Assembly: GCF_012516475.1 (NCBI RefSeq)
Contig: NZ_CP051217.1
Span: 3,100,001 to 3,164,000 of the forward strand
DNA length: 64,000 nt
Direction: 5' to 3'
Origin: Parasphingorhabdus halotolerans
Lineage (GTDB): Bacteria; Pseudomonadota; Alphaproteobacteria; Sphingomonadales; Sphingomonadaceae
The first letter of the stretch is position 1. Each line of letters starts with the position of its first letter. Both the position numbers and the translations under genes were made by a program. The notes under the pieces are model-generated. The model did no database searches, was not told the origin of the DNA, and worked only from the letters and a program-made list of their open reading frames with translations. Of this stretch, positions 58,229-64,000 are shown in pieces.

Positions 58229-59496
58229 GTCGTTTGGGCGTCAGGTTCGGGGACAATTTCACCACTATTATGCAGGGCATAACCGCGCAGAAAAATCGCT
58301 AACGCCACCAGGGCAATCGCGCCCGCGACAACAAAAGGCACAGCCGGAAAATAGGGCAGACCGTCCCGCGCGGTAAATGCGAAGAATATAGCAGGATACA
58401 GAAGTGGCGAAATCATTGTCGAAATGCTCGACAGACTTGATACTGCCCCTTGCAACTCACCCTGGGTCGTGTCGGATACCGCCTTGCTCATCAGGCCATT
58501 AACACTGGGCTGTACCAATCCTTGTAGTGCTCCCGGGACAAGAGCGACAAAGACCAGCCAAGGATATTCTCTGGCAAAGGGATAAAATAACGTCCCGATC
58601 ACCATCCCGAATACACCGATGATAACTGCGTTTCTTTCACCAACCTTGGGGATGATGACGCGGATCAAACCGCCTTGGACAACAGCCGCACCCAAGCCGA
58701 CCATGGCCAATGCAAAGCCGATCATCTTGGGGCTCCACTGCAAAGCTTCGACCGCATAAAATGCAAACATGATCGGATAGACCATATGGGCGAGCATCCA
58801 AACGGCGATGGTGATCGCGTACCACAGCACAACCCGGTTTTGCTGGCTCAAGCCTTTCATTGCTACAAAAGCATTGGCGCGCTTTATGTTGAATGTCCGG
58901 CGCTTCTCTTTTGGCAAGCTTTCTTTGAGCATGAAGAAGCCGAAGACCAGATTGAGCAGTGCTAGACCGCCAGCGAAGAAAAACGGTACCCGTGTGCCAA
59001 TCTCGCCCAAGAACCCGCCGAGTGCTGGACCGATGATAAAGCCGACACCGAATGCCATGCCGATCAAACCGAAATTGGCGGCACGTTTATCAGGTGGAGA
59101 TACGTCGGCAATATAGGCATTGGCTACACTGAAGCTTGCGCCCATAATTCCGGTGAGAACGCGCCCGACGAAAATCCACAGCAGGGTCGGGGCCAAGCCC
59201 ATCAACATGTAGCTGATCGCATAGCCAGCCAGTGTGGCGAGCAACACCGGTCGTCTGCCAAATTTGTCTGACAGATTCCCGATGATCGGGCTGAAAACAA
59301 ACTGCATCGCGGCATAAGTAAATGCCAGCCAACCGGCATCTATGGATGCTTCGGCCACGGTATCTCCCGTAATCTCGACGAGCAATTCGGGGAACACCGG
59401 CATGATCACGCCAAACCCGATCATGTCGATCATCACCACAAGAATGACGAACAAAAGAGATGCTTTTGCTGGTTGTGGAGAAGTAGAATCGGTCAT
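58225..59496 (-). CDS. MFS drug efflux transporter, TetA-like (DHA1)
   Basis: Proton-driven exporter of the 12-helix TetA/TCR group. 423 residues from MTDSTS. Motif A between helices 2 and 3 is GNLSDKFGRRPVLL; the motif C region is GMAFGVGFIIGPALGG. Similar chromosomal proteins in sphingomonads are not known tetracycline resistance determinants, so the substrate is open. Divergent from fadD by 92 bp. Confidence 0.9.
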   Translation of the reverse strand: MTDSTSPQPAKASLLFVILVVMIDMIGFGVIMPVFPELLVEITGDTVAEASIDAGWLAFTYAAMQFVFSPIIGNLSDKFGRRPVLLATLAGYAISYMLMGLAPTLLWIFVGRVLTGIMGASFSVANAYIADVSPPDKRAANFGLIGMAFGVGFIIGPALGGFLGEIGTRVPFFFAGGLALLNLVFGFFMLKESLPKEKRRTFNIKRANAFVAMKGLSQQNRVVLWYAITIAVWMLAHMVYPIMFAFYAVEALQWSPKMIGFALAMVGLGAAVVQGGLIRVIIPKVGERNAVIIGVFGMVIGTLFYPFAREYPWLVFVALVPGALQGLVQPSVNGLMSKAVSDTTQGELQGAVSSLSSISTMISPLLYPAIFFAFTARDGLPYFPAVPFVVAGAIALVALAIFLRGYALHNSGEIVPEPDAQTT

Positions 59497-59588
59497 GCAA
59501 ATGTTGCCATACACACTGATCTATCGTTAAGGGAGAAGAAGTTATCGGACCATTGCATCGCGTGCGCCATTCACTTACACTTATGTTA

Positions 59589-61283
59589 ATGACTGACAAT
59601 AGCGACAATCCCACACCGCACGAAAACCCGCCCATTTGGAAATCGCGGTATAACCACCCGACCCAGTGGGACCAGTTTTTTCAACCGCTTTCGATGCCGG
59701 GTATGTTCTTCCGGTCTGCGGGTCGGCGCGGTGATGCCAATTTGCTCGATTTTATGGGGCGCAAATATAGTTATGCTGAAATCGCAACGGGTGTAACGAG
59801 AGTTGCCAAGGGACTTCAGGATCTAGGCGTCGAAAAAGGTGATCGCATTGGCCTGTTTCTGCCGAACGTTCCGCACTATGTCAGCGCCTATTATGGTGCG
59901 ATGGCTATTGGTGCGACCGTGGTCAATTTTTCGCCGCTGTATACAGTGGAGGAACTCAACCATCAGGTTGAAGATTCCGGCACTAAAATATTGTTTACAC
60001 TCTCTGCCAGCGCGGTGTTCCCCACTGCTTATCAAGTGCTCCAGCAATCGAGCCTCGAACGGCTGGTAGTAGGCAGCGTTGCTGGCGCTTTACCAAAAGG
60101 CAAAGCACTGTTTTATCGTCTGTTCCGTCGCAAGGAGAATACCCCGCAGCCCGATGATGACCGAATTACGCCTTTTGCCGATCTGATTAACAATGATGGC
60201 AATTATAAAGCGGCCAATATTCGCCCTGAAAAAGATATCGCGCTGCTGCAATACACAGGCGGCACTACGGGCACCCCGAAAGGTGCCATGCTCAGCCACC
60301 AGAACCTCACCGCCAATGCGCGGCAGATTAACGGCATTGATCCTTATATTGATGAAGCGGACCGGCTGATGGGCGTGCTGCCGTTTTTCCATGTGTTTGC
60401 CAACAGCGCAGTGCTCAATCGCACGGTTGAACGTGGCGGCGAAATTATCATGCTGCCACGGTTTGATGCCAAGCAGACACTGAAGGCGATTACCCGCAAC
60501 CAGATTACCGCTATGCCTGGCGTGCCGACGATGTATCAGGCGCTGCTCGACCACCCCGATATCGACAAGACGAACTTCTCGTCTCTCAAAGTCTGCGTAT
60601 CGGGCGGGGCGCCTTTGCCGCAGGAACTGAAAAAGAAATTCGAAGCAAAAACCGGAGCAAAACTGGTCGAAGGATATGGTCTCACCGAAAGTTCCGGAGT
60701 GGTCAGTGCCAATCCCTACGAAGGGCTTAACAAGCCGGGAACTATCGGACAACCAGTGGCCGCCACTCTTGTCAAGCTGGTCGACAAGGAAGACCCGACC
60801 AAACAGGTTCCGGACGGCGAACCGGGCGAGCTTATTTTTTCAGGTCCGCAGGTCATGCAGGGCTATTGGAACATGCCCGAAGCGGATGAAGAAGTTTTTG
60901 TGGACGGATTCCTGCGCACCGGCGATGTTGCTCAGATTGACGAGGATGGTTACATCAAGATTGTCGACCGGATAAAGGACATGATTGCGGTTGGCGGTTT
61001 CAAGGTTTTTCCCAGCCAGGTGGAAGAAGTGCTCTACAAACATGAGGCCGTAAAAGAAGCGCTGGTTATTGGCGTACCGGACGAATATCGCGGAGAGAGC
61101 CCGAAAGCCTATGTTGCTTTGGAAGCGGGCGCGAGCGCAACGGGCGAAGACCTGAAAAACTGGCTCAATCCGCAGCTCGGCAAACATGAACGGGTGATCG
61201 ATGTGGTGGTGCGGGAAAGCCTGCCCAAAACAATGATCGGCAAGCTTGATCGCAAAGCGCTGCGGGCTGAGGAACTGAAATAG
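59589..61283 (+). CDS. fadD: Long-chain fatty acid CoA ligase
   Basis: Activates fatty acids for beta-oxidation, likely at the inner membrane. 564 residues from MTDNSD. AMP-binding motif LLQYTGGTTGTPKGAMLSH, YGLTESSGVV, GDVAQIDEDGYIKIVDRIKD and the catalytic C-terminal lysine in LPKTMIGKLDRKALR are all present, unlike the variant end of the ligase at 10996. A longer start at 59553 is possible. Confidence 0.92.
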   Translation: MTDNSDNPTPHENPPIWKSRYNHPTQWDQFFQPLSMPGMFFRSAGRRGDANLLDFMGRKYSYAEIATGVTRVAKGLQDLGVEKGDRIGLFLPNVPHYVSAYYGAMAIGATVVNFSPLYTVEELNHQVEDSGTKILFTLSASAVFPTAYQVLQQSSLERLVVGSVAGALPKGKALFYRLFRRKENTPQPDDDRITPFADLINNDGNYKAANIRPEKDIALLQYTGGTTGTPKGAMLSHQNLTANARQINGIDPYIDEADRLMGVLPFFHVFANSAVLNRTVERGGEIIMLPRFDAKQTLKAITRNQITAMPGVPTMYQALLDHPDIDKTNFSSLKVCVSGGAPLPQELKKKFEAKTGAKLVEGYGLTESSGVVSANPYEGLNKPGTIGQPVAATLVKLVDKEDPTKQVPDGEPGELIFSGPQVMQGYWNMPEADEEVFVDGFLRTGDVAQIDEDGYIKIVDRIKDMIAVGGFKVFPSQVEEVLYKHEAVKEALVIGVPDEYRGESPKAYVALEAGASATGEDLKNWLNPQLGKHERVIDVVVRESLPKTMIGKLDRKALRAEELK

Positions 61284-61304
61284 GCTGTCGGTGGGCGGGT
61301 GCTT

Positions 61305-62018
61305 TTATTCTGTGACGTTTGCCACGTTATATTCCAGTGCTTCCTTGGTTGTAAGGCAGCGGCGGGTTTCGGTACTGCTTCCGGCGCTTTTTATTGCACT
61401 GGTTTTATACATCACATCTTTTAGCAGTTTGCGCGATACACCCATGCGGATAAGGAAGTCATTGTCTTCAGTCGCGAGCAGAGCGCTTTCCTGTTCCACC
61501 TCACCGATTAGTTCTGCTGTGGAATCGGTCCCCATTTCAACACTGTAATTTATCGCATTGCGGTCATTGGTCATGGTGAACATATGCACCATGAAATGCC
61601 CGCCTTCTTCCATGATCCGCGCTTCTCCACCCATGAATACAAAATTGCACGCACTAAAACAGGTCCAGCCGGAAGGGATGCGGGTGATAACCGCGCCGCC
61701 CGTTTTGCGTATAATAAGGCCTGCCGCATTGCCAGCGCGAGCGTCTCCGCCGGGAGAGCGCAGCCAGATTTCCGCAATATCAGGGTTGGCCTCAAGAGTT
61801 GATTTCAAACGCTCTGGCAGACCTTTGTCAATCGCCCCTTCTGCCAGTAACACTTTGGTGCCACCCATATCCATCGGGGTAAGCTTCATGGTTGTATTTG
61901 CCGTCCAGTTCGGTTCTGCCGGGCAAGTCGGGTTTTCAGGATCCATAGCTTCTTGGGTAAGCCCAGGGCTAGCGAATAGCACCGCAAGCAATAGCGATGA
62001 TTTAAATATCTTTGGCAT
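61305..62018 (-). CDS. Exported protein with ClpP/crotonase-like fold
   Basis: 237 residues. The signal peptide ends FASPGLTQE. The core reads DIAEIWLRSPGGDARAGNAA, then GWTCFSACNFVFMGG, and further on GGHFMVHMF, which parallels the oxyanion loop, nucleophilic Ser and His of ClpP/SppA-like serine peptidases (COG3904-type periplasmic proteins). The Ser in CFSAC would be the nucleophile. Cysteines nearby may form disulfides. Function unknown. Convergent with fadD. Confidence 0.75.
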   Translation of the reverse strand: MPKIFKSSLLLAVLFASPGLTQEAMDPENPTCPAEPNWTANTTMKLTPMDMGGTKVLLAEGAIDKGLPERLKSTLEANPDIAEIWLRSPGGDARAGNAAGLIIRKTGGAVITRIPSGWTCFSACNFVFMGGEARIMEEGGHFMVHMFTMTNDRNAINYSVEMGTDSTAELIGEVEQESALLATEDNDFLIRMGVSRKLLKDVMYKTSAIKSAGSSTETRRCLTTKEALEYNVANVTE

Positions 62019-62433
62019 CTGTTACCCATCCTGCTCCGAATGATGAGATTATAGGCCAAAGCGGCTTTCCAGACAAGCTGTGTGCTATTTCGATGATGCC
62101 GTGGTTTTCGCGTAGCTATCATTGGAGGTTGAGCGGGAGGCATTTGCCCGGATTGAAAGTAACCAAAAGTTGCAAAAGTGCCGCGCAGCGCGAGCGGGGC
62201 AGATGCGGCCTCTTCGGAAATTGGCGGTTCCGCTGTTTTCGCGTCGCGTTCCGGGGCTGAAAACAAGTGCGGTTGTTTGCATTAGGGTGCGGCGGGGCTT
62301 GCGTTGGTGGCGGTGCAAGAGATTTTCCGGGCGCACGATTTCCTGTGTGGCGGACGCTTGCCAGTGTCGGACGCAGATCGTGGATTGTCGCAACTGACAT
62401 CGCAATTGGAGTTCGGGCTAGCGAAGACTTGGA
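62019..62433. other. No recognisable gene
   Basis: About 415 bp upstream of the transposase relic. Open frames exist on both strands but are Arg/Pro/Cys-rich, overlap each other and match no family that I recognise. It probably contains the promoter of the 61305-62018 gene and decayed sequence. Confidence 0.5.
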
Positions 62434-62587
62434 AATGTCACTATTAATTCGCAAAGCGGAGGCGATAGGACGCCCTCTTGGTGACGACAGATTTCTTGTC
62501 GCCGCGGAGAAACAGACCGGGCGAAAGCCCAAAGCGGACAAGCGCGGACGAAAGAAAAACGGAGAAAAAAGTGCACTTTCACCGTAA
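62434..62587 (+). pseudogene. C-terminal fragment of a REP-associated tyrosine transposase (RAYT)
   Basis: About 50 codons matching the tail of IS200-like RAYT proteins: IRKAEAIGRPLGDDRFLVA and TGRKPKADKRGRKK, ending A-L-S-P-stop. The final CTT-TCA-CCG-TAA (62576-62587) is itself a copy of the REP core, so the repeat supplies the protein end. The catalytic His-x-His and Tyr regions are absent, so it is a relic. Confidence 0.75.
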
Positions 62588-62592
62588 TTGCA

Positions 62593-62646
62593 GGGGTTGT
62601 TGCAACTGTCACCGTAATTCCGTAATTCCAACTGTCACCGTAATTC
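62593..62646 (+). repeat. REP element, forward copy F1
   Basis: A 29-bp unit (62593-62621) beginning GGGGTTGTTGCAA and containing CTGTCACCGTAATTCC, followed by partial repeats CGTAATTCC and ACTGTCACCGTAATTC (62631-62646). Faces R1 at 63161-63204. Confidence 0.85.
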
Positions 62647-62709
62647 ATAAACTGCGTCGGCCGTGGACCCTGCTAATCGGAAGCATTGATAATATTAGGT
62701 GACTAAGTA

Positions 62710-63129
62710 ATGAAAATGGAAAAAATTGTGATTTATAAAGTCAATGTGACTTTATCACTGCTATGCCATCTGGGGGTGTTTATTTTTATTTTTGTCTATG
62801 GTTATACTGTAGAAGGAATTGACATATTTAAGCTAAGTTTTTTTGCAGATTCTAGATTTTTTTTCGGAAATTATATATTGGCATTTATTGCTGTCTATTG
62901 TACTTTTATTTATATGTTAGTAAAATTTTCTATAAGCGTTTTTCACAGAAAATCATTTTTATATCTTGAAGGTAATAATATTTACCTAAAAGGTAAAAAA
63001 ATCTCTTCGATTGAACAAATAGACACATTAAAAACACGTTTTTCATATAGATATTTATTTCGAATATTGGATATTTATTTGCTAAATGGAAAAAAATTGT
63101 CCTCCCTATCATTATGCTTAAAAAAGTGA
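62710..63129 (+). CDS. AT-rich small membrane protein between inverted REP copies
   Basis: 139 residues; an ATG at 62716 is an alternative start. Two hydrophobic segments (about 12-35 and 50-75) are followed by a short soluble part with strands like FLYLEGNNIYLKGKKISSIE, resembling a truncated bacterial PH-like domain. Base composition is strikingly AT-rich and Lys/Phe/Ile-rich, unlike all neighbours, which points to transfer. It is bracketed by inverted REP copies F1 and R1. No family assigned. Confidence 0.6.
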   Translation: MKMEKIVIYKVNVTLSLLCHLGVFIFIFVYGYTVEGIDIFKLSFFADSRFFFGNYILAFIAVYCTFIYMLVKFSISVFHRKSFLYLEGNNIYLKGKKISSIEQIDTLKTRFSYRYLFRILDIYLLNGKKLSSLSLCLKK

Positions 63130-63160
63130 ATGACGCCAGTTTTTTGCCAAAGTGAAAATT

Positions 63161-63204
63161 GGAATTACGGTGACAGCAATTACGGTGACAGTCGCAATAA
63201 CCCC
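63161..63204 (-). repeat. REP element, reverse copy R1
   Basis: Two reverse copies of the core: AATTACGGTGACAG at 63163-63176 and 63178-63191, the second continuing to AATAACCCC (63204). The complement of 63176-63204 matches F1 at 26 of 29 positions. Confidence 0.85.
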
Positions 63205-63226
63205 CAAACTATTATCGCCCCTGCAT

Positions 63227-63448
63227 TTGGCTCGGCTTCCCCGCATCGTTATCCGCGGCATCCCGCATCATGTCACCCAGCGCGGGAATAGGCGCGAGAA
63301 GACATTTTTTGAAGATGGCGACTACGCGCTTTATCTCGATTTGCTGGCGGAGGCAGCGGCCATGGAAGCCAGAACCGGGCACAAGCTTGCCCCGGCAAAA
63401 CGCGGCCGAGCGCCGCAGGGAAAGGCTAAGGCAAAAATATGGGTTTAG
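63227..63448 (+). pseudogene. Internally deleted REP-associated tyrosine transposase (RAYT)
   Basis: From a TTG at 63227 the frame gives a good RAYT N-terminus, RLPRIVIRGIPHHVTQRGNR then FFEDGDYALYLDLLAE. It then jumps directly to a C-terminal-type segment, MEARTGHKLAPAKRGRAP. The ~120-residue middle, including the His-x-His metal motif and the catalytic Tyr, is missing, with the join near 63345-63370 in frame. An intact RAYT is about 200-250 residues; this is about 73. Not active. Confidence 0.8.
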
Positions 63449-63454
63449 AGTTTA

Positions 63455-63503
63455 GGGGTTATTGCAACTGTCACCATAATTCCCACCATAATTCCCGTAA
63501 TTC
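63455..63503 (+). repeat. REP element, forward copy F2
   Basis: 29-bp unit at 63455-63483 beginning GGGGTTATTGCAA with core CTGTCACCATAATTCC (27 of 29 positions as in F1), then decayed partial copies CCATAATTCC and CGTAATTC to 63503. Confidence 0.85.
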
Positions 63504-63506
63504 TAA

Positions 63507-63767
63507 TTAAAGTTCCGCATCGCATTCTGGACATCGCCCAACTACGTGGGGCCACCATGCATGCCGACCGCCATCTGTTATTTTTCCATGGCCGCATGGC
63601 CGCTTTCTAAAGTAGACCAAATAAAATACCACCACCGCCGTGATCCCAACTATCAATATCACTAACGTCGATATATTATCGAAGTAATTGAATGCAACAT
63701 GCCAAATCATAACATTGATTGCAATGATACAAACGAAAAGAATGAAATTGAGAAGAAATGTCTTCAT
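63507..63767 (-). CDS. Small membrane protein with C-terminal zinc-ribbon-like tail
   Basis: 86 residues: two membrane helices (about 4-27 and 33-52), a basic RKRP boundary, then a short soluble tail with Cys58-x-His60 and Cys79-P-E-Cys82, a possible single metal site. AT-rich in the helices. It fills the space between REP copies F2 and R2 almost completely. No family recognised. Confidence 0.55.
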   Translation of the reverse strand: MKTFLLNFILFVCIIAINVMIWHVAFNYFDNISTLVILIVGITAVVVFYLVYFRKRPCGHGKITDGGRHAWWPHVVGRCPECDAEL

Positions 63768-63777
63768 ATGCTAACCC

Positions 63778-63811
63778 TGATTACAGTGACGGTTGCAATA
63801 ACCCCGTAATT
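63778..63811 (-). repeat. REP element, reverse copy R2
   Basis: Complement begins GGGGTTATTGCAAC and continues CGTCACTGTAATCA (63805-63778), a diverged copy of F2, flanked by CGTAATTCC on the other side (63806-63814 region). Confidence 0.75.
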
Positions 63812-63816
63812 CCATT

Positions 63817-64000
63817 TTAGTTATTTGAAGTCAATAACTTATCGACCTGTCCACTCGTTGATTTCGGTTTCTCGAATATTGCGGTGGCTTGAGCCATGCT
63901 GAGAAGACGCCCCTTGGCATTCCAACTTTCCTCAACGCGTTTTTGAAGTTTTTGGCTTTTTGTCGCGGTGCAGTCTGAAATCAACCACACGTTATAGCCG
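63817..64000 (-). CDS. C-terminal end of a gene, possibly a cysteine hydrolase (isochorismatase-like)
   Basis: Open frame entering from the right edge and stopping at TAA (63819-63817). The 60 visible residues include GYNVWLISDCTATKS, which resembles the strand-loop preceding the C-terminal helix in isochorismatase-type hydrolases, then WNAKGRLLSMAQATAIFEKP. Only the tail is visible, so the family call is tentative; the frame itself looks real. Confidence 0.45.
   Translation of the reverse strand, partial: GYNVWLISDCTATKSQKLQKRVEESWNAKGRLLSMAQATAIFEKPKSTSGQVDKLLTSNN

Noticed and set aside
58225-59496. Tetracycline resistance gene
   Set aside because: The family is TetA-like, but chromosomal context without a tetR partner and divergence of the group do not support a resistance claim.
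62119-62631. Minus-strand open frame of 170 codons
   Set aside because: It is antisense to the RAYT relic and a REP copy, is Arg/Pro-rich and matches no family I know.
62593-63811. CRISPR array or integron attC sites
   Set aside because: Copies alternate in orientation, spacing is gene-sized and irregular, no cas genes or integrase are near, and the motif coincides with a RAYT gene end.

Overview
The window looks like a piece of chromosome from an alphaproteobacterium of the order Sphingomonadales, probably a marine group such as Parasphingorhabdus or Sphingorhabdus. This rests on gene content and order: lgt followed by a MidA-like methyltransferase, glnD, a DUF177/cytochrome bc1-chaperone pair, a TrcR-like DUF1013 protein, DUF1192 beside a quinone oxidoreductase, and bamE, maeB, mutS, argB and folD. 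The genus is an inference. Most of the window is ordinary core genome; four stretches are not.

Layout. 1-3435: RND efflux adaptor and outer membrane channel, divergent from a TetR regulator. 3480-8889: cytochrome c lipoprotein, 2,4-dienoyl-CoA reductase, aldehyde dehydrogenase and an MDR oxidoreductase broken by a 1-nt frameshift. 8937-27943: housekeeping block (midA-like, lgt, acyl-CoA ligase, glnD, DUF177, bc1 chaperone, bamE, maeB, mutS, argB, yggT, folD, marC, trm112-like, LON-like, ybbN). 28174-28673: tRNA-Gly and an IS3-family remnant.

28775-40839 is a cell-surface locus. It holds a Slam-like TPR/beta-barrel outer membrane protein, a 1250-residue FecR-domain protein with three barrel-like modules each carrying a cysteine pair, a CsgG/LpoB-like plus SH3 protein, a predicted periplasmic TPR-CHAT peptidase on the opposite strand, an OmpR-type two-component system and a lipoprotein. 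I suggest one export, processing and signalling system.

41106-47530 begins as a sulfide/persulfide response locus: peroxiredoxin, ArsR-type regulator and methyltransferase facing a persulfide dioxygenase and two YeeE/YedE halves. The next gene should be a sulfide:quinone oxidoreductase. Instead its first ~38 residues are joined in frame to the C-terminal half of 6-phosphogluconate dehydratase (Edd), followed by intact glucokinase and an Eda aldolase gene interrupted by an in-frame TGA. As read, both Entner-Doudoroff enzymes encoded here are inactivated and the sulfur operon has lost its oxidoreductase.

47698-62018 returns to core functions: tRNA-Lys, folK, Cu/Zn superoxide dismutase, LMW phosphatase, Bax-inhibitor family, GST, clpA, DUF1192, quinone oxidoreductase, TrcR-like, MBL hydrolase, MFS efflux and fadD. 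62434-63811 is a REP/RAYT region: two decayed REP-associated transposase genes and two small membrane-protein genes, each bracketed by inverted copies of a ~29-bp repeat. The right edge cuts a further gene on the minus strand.
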